From: Thiobacillus sp.
GTDB taxonomy: Bacteria; Pseudomonadota; Gammaproteobacteria; Burkholderiales; Thiobacillaceae
Length of the DNA stretch: 47,416 bases
Direction of reading: 5' to 3'
NCBI GenBank assembly: GCA_021166845.1
Contig: JAJPEP010000056.1
Location: 1-47,416 of the forward strand
Part shown: piece by piece, positions 30,079 to 40,162 of the stretch
Layout of the letters: each line of letters begins with the position of its first letter
Numbering within the stretch: position 1 is the first letter of the stretch
The notes under the pieces: generated by a model
Told to the model about the DNA's origin: nothing
Database searches by the model: none
Seen by the model: the letters and a program-made list of their open reading frames with translations, nothing else
Position numbers and translations under genes: made by a program

Positions 30079-31121
30079 GCACTGAAAATGGCTTCGACGA
30101 ACTCGCGCGCATCGAACGGCCGCAGGTCGTCGACGGTTTCGCCGACGCCGATGTAGCGCACCGGGATCGGCCGCGCCGGGCTTGACCGTGCCTGGGCGAT
30201 CGCCGCGATGGCGCCGCCCTTGGCGGTGCCGTCGAGCTTGGTCAGCACCAGCCCGGTCACGCCGAGCGCGTCGTCGAAGGCCTTGACCTGGGCGACGGCG
30301 TTCTGCCCGGTGTTGGCGTCGAGCACCAGCAGCACCTCGTGCGGTGCGCCGGGGATCGCCTTCTCGATCACCCGCTTGACCTTCCTGATCTCTTCCATCA
30401 GGTGCAGTTGGGTCGGCAGGCGGCCGGCGGTGTCGGCCAGCACCACGTCGATGCCGCGCGCCTGTGCGGCCTGGATGGCGTCGAAAATCACCGCGGCCGA
30501 ATCGCCCTTTTCCTGGCTGATCACCGTGACCTTGTTGCGCTCGCCCCAGACCTGCAGCTGCTCGCGCGCCGCCGCGCGGAAGGTGTCGCCCGCTGCCAGC
30601 AGCACCGACAGACCCTGCGCCTGGTACAGCTTGGCGAGTTTGCCGATGGTGGTGGTCTTGCCGGCGCCGTTGACGCCGGCCAACATGAGGATGAAGGGCT
30701 TGTGCGGGGTGACGTCGAGCGGCGCCTGCAGCGGCGTCAGCAGGTCGACCAGCGCCTCTTTCAGCGCTTCCTGCAGCTCGGATGCCTCGGTGAGATTCTC
30801 GCGACGCACTTTTTTCTGCAGGGTGTCGAGCAGCGATTGGGTCGCGTCGACGCCGACGTCCGCGGTGATGAGGATGGTTTCGAGCTCCTCGAACAGCTCG
30901 GCGTCGATCTTGCGGCCGACGCCGAACAGGCCGGACAGCTGGCCGCCGATCCGGTCGCGGGTTTTGGCGAGCCCTTGCTTCAGCCGTTGCGCCCAGCCCG
31001 GGCGCGGCTGGGCAGCAGCCGGTTCGGCGGGCGGCGGGGGCGTGACGGCTTGCGCCGCCGGCTGCTCGGACGTGGGCGGTTCCGGTGCGGGAGCGGGTTT
31101 GGGCTTGAAGAAACTAAACAC
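30075..31121 (-). CDS. ftsY: Signal recognition particle receptor FtsY
   Basis: A 348-residue SRP GTPase that docks ribosome-SRP complexes at the inner membrane. A Pro/Ala-rich N-terminus (about 1-45) is followed by the NG domain: [17 protein letters not shown] (G1), [23 protein letters not shown] (G3) and [10 protein letters not shown] (G4). It is divergent from the M16 peptidases, and the 117 bases between hold both promoters. Confidence 0.97.
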   Translation of the reverse strand: MFSFFKPKPAPAPEPPTSEQPAAQAVTPPPPAEPAAAQPRPGWAQRLKQGLAKTRDRIGGQLSGLFGVGRKIDAELFEELETILITADVGVDATQSLLDTLQKKVRRENLTEASELQEALKEALVDLLTPLQAPLDVTPHKPFILMLAGVNGAGKTTTIGKLAKLYQAQGLSVLLAAGDTFRAAAREQLQVWGERNKVTVISQEKGDSAAVIFDAIQAAQARGIDVVLADTAGRLPTQLHLMEEIRKVKRVIEKAIPGAPHEVLLVLDANTGQNAVAQVKAFDDALGVTGLVLTKLDGTAKGGAIAAIAQARSSPARPIPVRYIGVGETVDDLRPFDAREFVEAIFSA

Positions 31122-31238
31122 GGGTCGGGGCAGTCAGCACAGCTGTTTGACGGACGCTGTATCTTATCATCCTGAAAACCGCAGTCGACCGCTTGCGGTT
31201 TGCGGAATTACAAACTCATGCAATCAGAGGTGAACACC

Positions 31239-32597
31239 ATGCGCAAGCTATGGACAATCGGTTTGGCGCTGCTGGCGGGCAGCGCACAGGCGGCTTTGAC
31301 GGACGTCACGCTGGGCAATGGAATGCGGGTGATCGTGCACGAGGATCATCGCGCGCCGGTGATGGTGTCGCAGGTGTGGTATCGCGCCGGCTCGATGGAT
31401 GAGTTCAACGGCACCAGCGGGGTGGCGCACGTGCTCGAGCACATGATGTTCAAGGGGACGGAAACGGTGCCGCCGGGCGAGTTTTCAAAACGCATCGCCG
31501 CCGCCGGCGGGCGCGAAAATGCCTTCACCAGCCGCGACTACACGGCGTATTTCCAGCAGATGCAGAAGGACCGGCTGGCGTTGTCGATGCAGCTGGAGGC
31601 CGACCGCATGGCCAAGCTCGTCATCAGCGACGAACTGTTCGCCAAGGAGGTCCAGGTGGTGATGGAAGAGCGCCGGCTGCGCACCGACGACCAGCCGCAG
31701 TCGGTCGTCTACGAACGCCTGATGGCGACGGCTTTGCAGGTGCACCCGTACCGCCGCCCCATTATCGGCTGGATGGCCGATCTGCAGAGCATGACCGCGC
31801 AGGATGCGCGCGACTGGTATGCGCGCTGGTATGCTCCCAACAACGCCACCCTGGTGGTGGCGGGCGACGTCAAGGCCGACGACGTGGTCGCGCTGGCCAA
31901 ACGCCATTTCGGCGCACTGCCGGCGCGCACCCTGCCGGATCGCAAGCCGCAGTCCGAGCCCGCGCAACTCGGCGAGAAGCGCATCGTGGTGAAGGCGCCG
32001 GCGCAGCTGCCCTATCTGCTGATGGTCTGGCATGCGCCCACTCTCAAGGACTGGGCGCAGGACAGTACGCCTTACGCGCTGCAGATCCTGGCCGGGGTGC
32101 TCTCCGGCAACGACTCGGCGCGACTGCAGAAATCGCTGGTCAAGACGCAGCAGATCGCGGTGGACGCGAGCGCCGGCTACGACGCCGTCGCGCGCGGGCC
32201 GGGCATGTTCATGATCGACGCGACGCCCGCGCCGGGCAAGTCGGTGGCCGCGCTGGAAAAAGCCATCCGCGGCGAACTCGAACGTCTCAGGCGCGAAGGC
32301 ATCAGCGAGGCGGAACTCGCGCGGGTCAAGGCGCAGGTGATCGCGGCCGACGTCTACCAGCGCGATTCGCTGTTCTACCAGGCCATGCAGCTGGGCGAAT
32401 ACGTGACCGCCGGATTGCCGCCCGAGGCGCTGGCGGGCCGGGTAGACAAGCTGCGCGCGGTGACCGCCGCCGAGGTGCAGGCCGCCGCGCGGCAATGGCT
32501 GCAGGATGACCGGCTGAGCGTGGCCGAACTCGATCCGCAATCGCTGGATGCGCAGCCGGCTCGTGCCAAGGTACCGGGTGTGCGCCATGCCAATTAA
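31239..32597 (+). CDS. M16 zinc peptidase (active copy)
   Basis: A 452-residue periplasmic peptidase of the pitrilysin/insulinase family. The signal peptide ends near SAQA-AL. The inverted zinc motif HVLEH lies at residues 64-68, with a further conserved Glu downstream in the EVQVVMEERRLR segment. ATG 31239 is chosen because GAGGTG precedes it and the signal peptide then begins MRKLW. It is the catalytic half of a tandem pair, like the two-subunit M16B processing peptidases. Substrate unknown. Confidence 0.9.
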   Translation: MRKLWTIGLALLAGSAQAALTDVTLGNGMRVIVHEDHRAPVMVSQVWYRAGSMDEFNGTSGVAHVLEHMMFKGTETVPPGEFSKRIAAAGGRENAFTSRDYTAYFQQMQKDRLALSMQLEADRMAKLVISDELFAKEVQVVMEERRLRTDDQPQSVVYERLMATALQVHPYRRPIIGWMADLQSMTAQDARDWYARWYAPNNATLVVAGDVKADDVVALAKRHFGALPARTLPDRKPQSEPAQLGEKRIVVKAPAQLPYLLMVWHAPTLKDWAQDSTPYALQILAGVLSGNDSARLQKSLVKTQQIAVDASAGYDAVARGPGMFMIDATPAPGKSVAALEKAIRGELERLRREGISEAELARVKAQVIAADVYQRDSLFYQAMQLGEYVTAGLPPEALAGRVDKLRAVTAAEVQAAARQWLQDDRLSVAELDPQSLDAQPARAKVPGVRHAN

Positions 32598-33924
32598 AGC
32601 CTTTTCAAATAAAAACATGTCAATCAAATCTTGCCTTATCGCCCTGTTGCTGAGCCTGCCGCTGTCGGCGCAGGCCGCGCTCGCCATCCAGCATTGGCAG
32701 ACGCCGCAGGGTGCGCGGGTGTTCTTTGTCGAAAGCCATGAACTGCCGATGCTGGATGTCGCGGTGGACTTTTCCGCTGGCAGCGCCCGCGATCCCGCCG
32801 GCAAGGAAGGCCTCGCCCGGCTTACCCACGGCCTGCTCGATCAGGGCGCGGGCGGCCTCTCGGACACCGCCATCGCCCACCGCCTGGCCGATGTCGGCGC
32901 GGTGCTATCAGGGCGCTTCGACCGCGACCGCGCCGGGGTGACGCTGCGCACCCTGTCGTCGGCCGCCGAAAAGGACAAGGCGCTCGAACTCCTCGCACGC
33001 GTGCTGCAGCGCCCCGATTTCCCGCAGGCGGTGGTCAAGCGCGAAAAGCAGCGCCTGATCTCGTCGATCCGCGAGGCCGAGGCCGATCCCGGCGAGGTCG
33101 CCAGCAAGGCGTTTTACCGCGCGCTTTATGACGGGCATCCCTATGCGCACGACGAAGCGGGCGATCCCGCTGCCATCGCGCGGCTGACGCGGGGCGACCT
33201 GCAGGCGTTTTATCGCACGCATTACAGCGTGCCCAACGTGGTGATTTCGCTTATGGGCGACGTCACGCGCGCCGAGGCCGAAGCCATCGCGGTGCGGTTG
33301 ACGGTCGGCCTGCCGCGGGCGGCGGCACTGCCGGCGCTGCTGAAGCCCGCGCCGGCGGCGGCCTCCGACACGCGCATCGCCCACCCCTCCACGCAAAGCC
33401 ACGTGCTGGTGGGGACGGTGGGCATGGCGCGCAACGACCCCGACTTCTTCCCGCTGTTTGTCGGCAACTATGTGCTGGGCGGCGGCGGCTTCGATTCGCA
33501 ACTGATGCGCGAGGTGCGCGACAAGCGCGGCTACGCCTACAGTGCATACAGCTATTTCCTGCCGATGCGGGAGGCCGGGCCGTTCCAGCTGGGGCTGCAG
33601 ACCAAGCTGGAGCAGACCGACGACGCATTGAAAGTGGCGCAGGCGACGCTGCGGCAGTTCATCGCCGACGGCCCCACCGAGGCCGAGCTCACCCAGGCCA
33701 AATCCAACCTCACTGGCGGGTTCCCGCTGCGCATCGACAGCAACCGGAAAATCCTCGATTACCTGTCGCTGATCGGCTTCTACAACTTGCCGTTGGACTA
33801 CCTGGACACCTGGGTCGATCAGGTGAACGCGGTCGACGTTGCAACGGTGAAGCAGGCGTTTGCCCGCCGCATCGACCCCGACAGGCTGGTGACCGTGGTG
33901 GTGGGGGGCAGCCATGCTCGCTAA
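32587..33924 (+). CDS. M16 peptidase-like protein lacking the zinc motif
   Basis: A 445-residue partner of the preceding peptidase. It has a signal peptide (LLLSLPLSAQA-AL) and the same fold, but at the zinc site it reads THGLLDQG instead of HXXEH, so it is probably non-catalytic. The GGGFDSQLMREVRDKRGYAYS segment is the typical M16 C-terminal mark. ATG 32587 overlaps the upstream gene; ATG 32617 is an alternative, but no ribosome site is obvious for it. The two products probably form one clamshell enzyme. Confidence 0.87.
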   Translation: MPIKAFSNKNMSIKSCLIALLLSLPLSAQAALAIQHWQTPQGARVFFVESHELPMLDVAVDFSAGSARDPAGKEGLARLTHGLLDQGAGGLSDTAIAHRLADVGAVLSGRFDRDRAGVTLRTLSSAAEKDKALELLARVLQRPDFPQAVVKREKQRLISSIREAEADPGEVASKAFYRALYDGHPYAHDEAGDPAAIARLTRGDLQAFYRTHYSVPNVVISLMGDVTRAEAEAIAVRLTVGLPRAAALPALLKPAPAAASDTRIAHPSTQSHVLVGTVGMARNDPDFFPLFVGNYVLGGGGFDSQLMREVRDKRGYAYSAYSYFLPMREAGPFQLGLQTKLEQTDDALKVAQATLRQFIADGPTEAELTQAKSNLTGGFPLRIDSNRKILDYLSLIGFYNLPLDYLDTWVDQVNAVDVATVKQAFARRIDPDRLVTVVVGGSHAR

Positions 33925-34489
33925 GCGCGCGGCGCACGGGCGGGCGCACGGTGCGGCCAACCGCGTGCGCATTATTGGCGGCCAGTATCGCCGCCGGCTG
34001 CTGGACTTTCCCGACAGCGCCGGCCTGCGTCCCACGCCCGACCGCGTGCGCGAGACGCTGTTCAACTGGCTGGGGCAGGACCTGCCGGGCTGGGTTTGCC
34101 TCGACCTGTTTGCCGGCAGCGGCGCGCTCGGCTTCGAGGCCGCCTCGCGCGGCGCCGGACGCGTCATCATGATCGAACGCGATCGCGCAGCGATCGACGC
34201 GCTGGAAAAAAACCGTGCCGTGCTCGGCGCAAACCAGGTCGACGTCCGTCGTGCCGACGCGCTGGCCTGGCTGGCGAACAGCCGCGAGATCTTCGATCTG
34301 ATTTTTGTCGATCCGCCTTTCGACAGCGGACTGGCCACGGCGGTGCTCGCCGACCTCGCCCGCCATCTCAAGCCCGGCGGCCAGGCGTATGTCGAGCAGG
34401 GCTCGGAAGTGCTGCCCCCTCCCGGGTTTATCATCCACCGCAGCGGACGCGCGGGGCGCTCGCACTTTGCACTGCTGATAAAGGAATAA
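33914..34489 (+). CDS. rsmD: 16S rRNA guanine-N2 methyltransferase RsmD
   Basis: A 191-residue SAM-dependent enzyme that methylates G966 of 16S rRNA. Marks are RIIGGQYRRRLLDFP, RPTPDRVRETLFNWL, the SAM loop DLFAGSGALGFEA and the catalytic DPPF. It overlaps the M16-like gene by 11 bases and is followed by coaD three bases later. Confidence 0.95.
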   Translation: MLAKRAAHGRAHGAANRVRIIGGQYRRRLLDFPDSAGLRPTPDRVRETLFNWLGQDLPGWVCLDLFAGSGALGFEAASRGAGRVIMIERDRAAIDALEKNRAVLGANQVDVRRADALAWLANSREIFDLIFVDPPFDSGLATAVLADLARHLKPGGQAYVEQGSEVLPPPGFIIHRSGRAGRSHFALLIKE

Positions 34490-34492
34490 GCG

Positions 34493-34975
34493 ATGCTGAC
34501 CGCTGTCTATCCCGGTACGTTCGACCCCATCACACGCGGCCACGAGGACCTGGTGCGGCGCGCGGTGCGGCTGTTCGATCGCGTCATCGTCGCGGTGGCG
34601 GCGTCGCACAACAAGCAGCCGTTTTTCAGCATGGAGGAGCGGGTGGCGATGACACGCGACGTGCTGGCCGATGTGCCGAAGGTGCGGGTGGAAGGCTTCA
34701 CCGGCCTGCTGATCGACTTCGTCGCCGAGCAGGGCGCGATCGCCGTGCTGCGGGGGTTGCGCGCGGCGTCCGACTTCGAATACGAATTCCAGCTGGCGGG
34801 GATGAACCGCAACCTCAAGCCCGATATCGAAACCCTGTTCCTCACGCCCTCGGATCAATACATGTTCATTTCCGCCAGCATGATCCGCGAGATCGCGCAG
34901 CTGGGCGGCAACGTGACGCCCTTCGTCCACCCATTGGTGGCGCAGCGATTAAGTGAGAAAATAAGCAAAATCTGA
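34493..34975 (+). CDS. coaD: Phosphopantetheine adenylyltransferase
   Basis: A 160-residue enzyme of coenzyme A synthesis that joins 4'-phosphopantetheine and ATP. Marks: [19 protein letters not shown] at the start, with the nucleotidyltransferase TxGH-type signature in TRGH, then [15 protein letters not shown] and the [10 protein letters not shown] tail. Length and motifs are standard. Confidence 0.97.
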   Translation: MLTAVYPGTFDPITRGHEDLVRRAVRLFDRVIVAVAASHNKQPFFSMEERVAMTRDVLADVPKVRVEGFTGLLIDFVAEQGAIAVLRGLRAASDFEYEFQLAGMNRNLKPDIETLFLTPSDQYMFISASMIREIAQLGGNVTPFVHPLVAQRLSEKISKI

Positions 34976-34980
34976 TATAA

Positions 34981-35244
<264 letters not shown>

Positions 35245-35262
35245 CGTTAAGAGTGCTTGGGT

Positions 35263-37227
35263 TCAGGCCATTTTGGCCAGTCGCGCCCCGGTCAGATCGT
35301 CGGACAGGGCATCGACGATGCGCGTGTTGATGCGCGCCAGCTGGTCCAGCTGATCGCTCACGCTTCCGATTGACGCATCGAGCTCGTCGATACGGTCATC
35401 CAGCGTTTCGGTCGCGGCATGGATGCGGCTGACGCTTTCCAGCCGGCGCTTCAGCTGGATCTTGTGCTCGCGTACCTGGGTTTCCATCGGCGCGATCAGC
35501 GCCTTGAGCCAGGCTTCGGTTTCGCTGTTGGCGAGTTCGAACACCTGCACCACCTTGCTCGCCAGCGTTTCAAAAAAACGTGCGGTCAGCTGGTGCTGGC
35601 CCAGCGTCAGCATCTTGAAGACCGTGTTGAAACGTTCATCAAATATTTGTTCCAGTCGCGCCATTTCCTTGCGGTACTTGTTCAGGCTGTGATCGGGCGG
35701 GTTGACCGCCGCCAGCCCGTGTTCGTCACTGAATTTCTGGTACATCGCCGTCATCATGGAGCGGATTTCCTGGGTGATCGCTGCCGATGCCTTCAAATTG
35801 CCGTCTATTTCGCGGAAGAAGCCTCCCATCGCCTCGCGCAAGCCGACGCTGAAGCGGCTTTTTTCCATCGCCTGCCGGGTCTGCCGCACTTCGCTGCGCA
35901 GCGCCTGCATCCCCAGCCGCCGGCGCAGCGTCTCGACCTGTGAGGCGAACACGTTGCGTAGCGCATTGAACTGCCGCAGGCCGCGTTCGAATTGCTGCTT
36001 GTCCTCGTTGGCCTTGACCATCATGTGCTGGATGACGTCGCGATTCTTGCCGCGCAGCCCCTGCAGTTCATCGACCTGATCCTGGATGTTGGCGAGCCGG
36101 GTTTCCAGCAGCTCGGTGGTCTTGATTACCACGTCTTCCACGCTGGCCTGGGCCGATTCGCTGACCAACGTCTGCTTGCAGGGAATCAGTTCCTGCGTCA
36201 GCGCGGCTTCCAGTTCGAGCAGGCGGCTTCTCGCCAGCAGGGCGGGGTCATTCTTCACCTTGGCGACCAGCGCCTTCTGCGCCGACACCGGGTAGACCTG
36301 GCTGGCGGGCAAATCGAGCAATGTCGCGCTCGCGTCGACCTGCCTGGCGATTACGGCGTCGATTTCGGCCGGCGACTTGAGGTCGTCCCACAGGCCGTCG
36401 ATCTTGTTCAGCACCACCAGCCGCGCTCGGCTGGCGCCCTGCAGCGGGGCGATGTACTGACGCCAGATTTCGATGTCGGATTTGGTCACGCCGGTGTCGG
36501 CGGCCAACAGGAACAGCACCGCATGGGCGCTGGGCAGCATGTTGAGCGTCAGCTCCGGTTCGGTGCCGACGGCGTTGAGGCCCGGCGTGTCGAGGATGAC
36601 CAGGCCCTGCTTCAGCAGCGGATGCGGAAAATTGATCAGCGCATGGCGCCAGCGTGGAATCGCGATGCCGCCGTCGCGCGCCAGGCTGCGCGCGGTCTCT
36701 GCGTCATCGGGGTTGATCAGGCCGTAGGCTTCGGCGGTGGCGGCATCGACCTGCATGGTGTCGGCCAGTCGCATCAGCGTCGCGCTCATCTCGTCGGCGG
36801 AATCGAGGTTGAGCGGGAATTCGGTCCAGGCGTCCGCATCGCGCTTGAAATCGGCAATGCTGCCCTCGCGAGTCTTGGTGTCGATCGGCAGCAGGCGCAG
36901 CGAGGGGCGCCGGGTGTGGGTGTAATACAGCTCGGTGGGGCACATGGTGGTGCGCCCGGCGGAAGACGGCAGCACGCGCTGGCGGTAATCCGAAAAGAAA
37001 ATCGCGTTGATCAGTTCGGACTTGCCGCGCGAGAACTCGGCGACGAAAGCCACGTTCAGCGTGTCTTCCTGCAGCCGGCCGAGGAGCTGGTTCAGTCGCA
37101 TCTCGGATTCGGCGTCGCCCAGTTCCTGCGTGGCGAGCCAGTCGCGCAGCGCCTCGACGCGCACGTACACGGCGTCGCGCCAGGCACTGTAGTGTTCGAA
37201 CTCGTCAACCAGGGTCGTGGGTTTCAT
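35263..37227 (-). CDS. Dynamin-like GTPase
   Basis: A 654-residue large GTPase of the bacterial dynamin type. The P-loop is AEFSRGKS (63-70), with Ala replacing the usual first Gly; G3 is DTPG (213-216) and G4 NKID (274-277). The C-terminal half is long helical coiled coil (about 350-650) without a strong membrane helix or paddle. Such proteins act at membranes or in stress protection; the substrate is unknown. It is a single gene here, not the tandem pair seen for some bacterial dynamins, and precedes no recognisable partner. Confidence 0.85.
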   Translation of the reverse strand: MKPTTLVDEFEHYSAWRDAVYVRVEALRDWLATQELGDAESEMRLNQLLGRLQEDTLNVAFVAEFSRGKSELINAIFFSDYRQRVLPSSAGRTTMCPTELYYTHTRRPSLRLLPIDTKTREGSIADFKRDADAWTEFPLNLDSADEMSATLMRLADTMQVDAATAEAYGLINPDDAETARSLARDGGIAIPRWRHALINFPHPLLKQGLVILDTPGLNAVGTEPELTLNMLPSAHAVLFLLAADTGVTKSDIEIWRQYIAPLQGASRARLVVLNKIDGLWDDLKSPAEIDAVIARQVDASATLLDLPASQVYPVSAQKALVAKVKNDPALLARSRLLELEAALTQELIPCKQTLVSESAQASVEDVVIKTTELLETRLANIQDQVDELQGLRGKNRDVIQHMMVKANEDKQQFERGLRQFNALRNVFASQVETLRRRLGMQALRSEVRQTRQAMEKSRFSVGLREAMGGFFREIDGNLKASAAITQEIRSMMTAMYQKFSDEHGLAAVNPPDHSLNKYRKEMARLEQIFDERFNTVFKMLTLGQHQLTARFFETLASKVVQVFELANSETEAWLKALIAPMETQVREHKIQLKRRLESVSRIHAATETLDDRIDELDASIGSVSDQLDQLARINTRIVDALSDDLTGARLAKMA

Positions 37228-37304
37228 CGGGGCGATCCATCAGATAAGACGCTGTAATGTAACGACATGTTAATGACAAACTTGATGCGGGCGGCAGCTG
37301 CGCA

Positions 37305-38117
37305 TCAGCGCTGGCAGGTCGGGCAGTAAAAGCTCGCACGCTGCCCCTGCACGATGCGGCGAATCGGCGTGGCGCAGGTCTTGCAGGGCTGGCCGGCGCG
37401 ATCGTACACACGGGTCTGAAGCTGAAAGTAGCCCAACTCGCCGTCGCTTGCGACGTAATCGCGCAGCGAGCTGCCGCCGGCGGCAATCGCCGCCGTCAGC
37501 ACCTGCCGGATCGCCTCCGCCAGCCGCGCGCAGGCCGGGCGGCTGAGGCGGCGGGCGGGAGTGGCGGGGCGGATGCCGGCATGGAACAGTGACTCGGAGG
37601 CATAGATGTTGCCGACGCCGACCACCACCTGCCCATCCATGATGACCTGCTTGATCGCGGCGCTGCGGCGCTGGCACTGCGCGTGCAGATAGGCCGCATC
37701 GAATGCCGGCGTCAGCGGCTCCGGCCCCAGGCGGGCCAGCAGCGGATGCCGCGCCACGTCGTCGGTCCACAACACCGCGCCGAAGCGACGCGGGTCGCGC
37801 AGCCGAAGCGTGGCGCCGCCGTCGAATAGCCAATCGACATGGTCGTGCAGGGCGGCGGGTTCGCCGGGTTCGGCAAAGCGCAGGCTGCCCGACATGCCAA
37901 GATGCACGATTTGCGTGACGCTGCCGAAGTCGAATAGCAGGTATTTGCCGCGCCGGCCGAGTGAATTCAGCGTCAGTCCTGTCAGCCGGGCTTCCAGATC
38001 ATCCGGCACCGGCCAGCGCAGGCGCGGGTTGCGCACCACGATGCGCCTGAGCGCACGGCCCTGCAGACGCGGCAACAGGCCCAGGCGGGTGGTTTCGACT
38101 TCGGGTAATTCGGGCAT
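37305..38117 (-). CDS. mutM: Formamidopyrimidine-DNA glycosylase
   Basis: A 270-residue base-excision repair enzyme removing 8-oxoguanine and FapyG. The start is fixed by the mandatory PELPEVE N-terminus (Pro1 is the catalytic nucleophile after Met removal), at 38115-38117. The C-terminal zinc finger has CKTCATPI and FYCPTCQR. VGVGNIYASESL is the helix-turn-helix mark. It is transcribed with or beside the dynamin gene and diverges from the TPR gene. Confidence 0.97.
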   Translation of the reverse strand: MPELPEVETTRLGLLPRLQGRALRRIVVRNPRLRWPVPDDLEARLTGLTLNSLGRRGKYLLFDFGSVTQIVHLGMSGSLRFAEPGEPAALHDHVDWLFDGGATLRLRDPRRFGAVLWTDDVARHPLLARLGPEPLTPAFDAAYLHAQCQRRSAAIKQVIMDGQVVVGVGNIYASESLFHAGIRPATPARRLSRPACARLAEAIRQVLTAAIAAGGSSLRDYVASDGELGYFQLQTRVYDRAGQPCKTCATPIRRIVQGQRASFYCPTCQR

Positions 38118-38392
38118 GGCGTGGGGCCGGGCTTTGCTTCGATGCTGGGTTGAATATAACGGGACGTCAGCCATTCACGCGACGTCCTGCAATGTTTTAG
38201 CTCCCGCAAGCGGGAACCGAACCGATACACTGCAATTCTATATACCTCACTTCACCCCCTTAAGCTCGCCTCATTTTGAATACGCGTTTTTTTCGGTGTT
38301 CGCAATAAAACGCTGTGCGCCTGAACCTGGCTTGCAGGCAGGCCTCTAACGCTTAGAATCGTGACAGGCACCTCCCATCTACAAGGCATAAC
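38118..38392. promoter_or_regulatory. Divergent mutM / TPR gene region
   Basis: These 275 bases hold no gene. They include a perfect 7-base inverted repeat GGACGTC (38162-38168) and GACGTCC (38181-38187), 12 bases apart, and a short hairpin TCCCGC-AA-GCGGGA. The stretch nearest the TPR gene is AT-rich and may hold its promoter. Function is not shown. Confidence 0.3.
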
Positions 38393-40162
38393 ATGGCACA
38401 CCTCAAAGTCCTTCCCCTCTACGCAGCGCTGTTGTTCGCGACTGCGTGCAGCCAGCCCGGCGTCAAGGCCTTGCAGCCCGCGGCAGTGGAAACGCAAGCG
38501 CAGCAAGCTGTCGAGGCGGCGGTCGAAGTCGCCGCCGATGCCGAGGCGGAGGCCGAAGCCCGGGCCCGTGCTGCCCTGCCCAGGCAGCCGCTCACGCCCG
38601 AAATCCTGTTCAAATTCCTGGTGGCCGAGGTGGCCGGCCAGCGCGGCGCGATTGGCATTTCCCAGTCGGCCTACCTCGACCTGGCGCGGCAGACGCAGGA
38701 TCCGCGCATTGCCCGTCGTGCCGTCGAGGTTTCGATGTTTGCGCGTAACCAGGCCGGCGCATTGGAGGCCGCCCGCCTGTGGGCGGCAGCCGAGCAGGAT
38801 TCGGGGCGGGCGCAGCAGACGCTGGCAGCGCTGCTGCTGAGCGAGGGCAAGTTCGGGGAGGCCGAACCGATTCTGCGCGCCCTGCTGAAAGAGGATGGCG
38901 CCAACGGTTTCCTGCATTTGTCGGCGCTGATGGGCCAGCTGCGCGATACCCGGGCCGCGCTGGAACTGGTCGAGCGTCTGGCGGCCGACCATCCGGCCTT
39001 GCCGGAGGCGCGCCTGGCGGTTGCCCAGGCCGCGGCCAGTGCCGGGCATTTCGATGCGGCGGTTGCCGCCTTGCAGCAGGCCGACCGCCTGCGCCCGGGC
39101 TGGGAGCCCGGCGCGCTGTTGCATGCGCAGATCCTGGCGAAAACATCGCGCCCCGATGCGCTGGCCTTCATGCGCGATTTCCTGGTGCGCCATCCCGGAT
39201 CGCGCGAAGTGCGGCTGGCCTATGCGCGCACCCTGGTCAATGCCAATCAGTTCGCCGAGGCACGCGTCGAATTCGCCCGCCTGACGGGCGATTTTCCGCG
39301 CAATGCCGAAGTCAGCTTTGCCGCCGGTTTGCTTTCGTTGCAGATGGGCGATCTCGAGGCGGCGCGCGATTTGCTGACCCAGACGCTCGGCTACAGCCCG
39401 CGCGACCCCGATATGGTGCATTACTACCTCGGCCAGGTGGCAGAACAGATGAAGCAGCCGGACGCTGCGAACGCCCATTATGCCGAAGTCAAAACGGGCA
39501 ATTACCTGGTGCCGGCGCGCGCGCGCCAAGCGGCGCTGCTGGTGCGCGCGGGCAAACTGGATGAGGCGCGCGCGCTGCTGGCGTTCACGCATGGCGAAAA
39601 CGACGCGCAAAACGTGCGGCTGATCCAGGCGCAGGCCGAACTTCTGCGCGACAGCAAGGAATATGCAGCGGCTTTCGAGGTGGTGTCGGAAGGGCTCAAG
39701 CGCTTTCCCGATTCGGCGGACTTGCTGTACGACCGCGCCATGGTGGCGGAAAAGCTGGACAAGCTCGATGTGCTGGAAGCCGACCTGCGCCGCGTGATCG
39801 TGCTGCGTCCCGACGATGCGCAGGCCTACAACGCGCTGGGCTACACGCTGGCTGACCGCACCGATCGCCTGGCCGAAGCCATCGTGCTGCTCGGCAAGGC
39901 GCTGGCGCTGGCCCCGGAAGACCCCTTCATTCTTGATAGCGTGGGCTGGGCGCAATACCGCTCGGGCGATCTGGCGCGCGCGCGGGAATATCTGGAACGC
40001 GCCTACAAGGTGCGTCCGGATCCCGAAATCGCGGCGCATCTGGGCGAGGTGCTGTGGGTGGGCGGTCTGCGCGAGGCGGCCGGAGAACTCTGGCAGACCA
40101 GCCTGCAAGCCCATCCGCAGAACGAATTGCTGCTCGAAACTCTGCGCCGGCTGAAGCCTTGA
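38393..40162 (+). CDS. TPR-repeat lipoprotein
   Basis: A 589-residue protein with a lipoprotein-type signal (LLFATAC, Cys19), an Ala/Glu-rich linker (20-65) and a long array of tetratricopeptide repeats, e.g. ALGYTLADRTDRLAEAIVLL and VGWAQYRSGDLARAREYLE. TPR arrays mediate protein contacts. Its constant place before lolB-ispE in related bacteria suggests an envelope role, perhaps linked to outer-membrane biogenesis. Specific partners are unknown. Stop and lolB start overlap by one base. Confidence 0.87.
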   Translation: MAHLKVLPLYAALLFATACSQPGVKALQPAAVETQAQQAVEAAVEVAADAEAEAEARARAALPRQPLTPEILFKFLVAEVAGQRGAIGISQSAYLDLARQTQDPRIARRAVEVSMFARNQAGALEAARLWAAAEQDSGRAQQTLAALLLSEGKFGEAEPILRALLKEDGANGFLHLSALMGQLRDTRAALELVERLAADHPALPEARLAVAQAAASAGHFDAAVAALQQADRLRPGWEPGALLHAQILAKTSRPDALAFMRDFLVRHPGSREVRLAYARTLVNANQFAEARVEFARLTGDFPRNAEVSFAAGLLSLQMGDLEAARDLLTQTLGYSPRDPDMVHYYLGQVAEQMKQPDAANAHYAEVKTGNYLVPARARQAALLVRAGKLDEARALLAFTHGENDAQNVRLIQAQAELLRDSKEYAAAFEVVSEGLKRFPDSADLLYDRAMVAEKLDKLDVLEADLRRVIVLRPDDAQAYNALGYTLADRTDRLAEAIVLLGKALALAPEDPFILDSVGWAQYRSGDLARAREYLERAYKVRPDPEIAAHLGEVLWVGGLREAAGELWQTSLQAHPQNELLLETLRRLKP

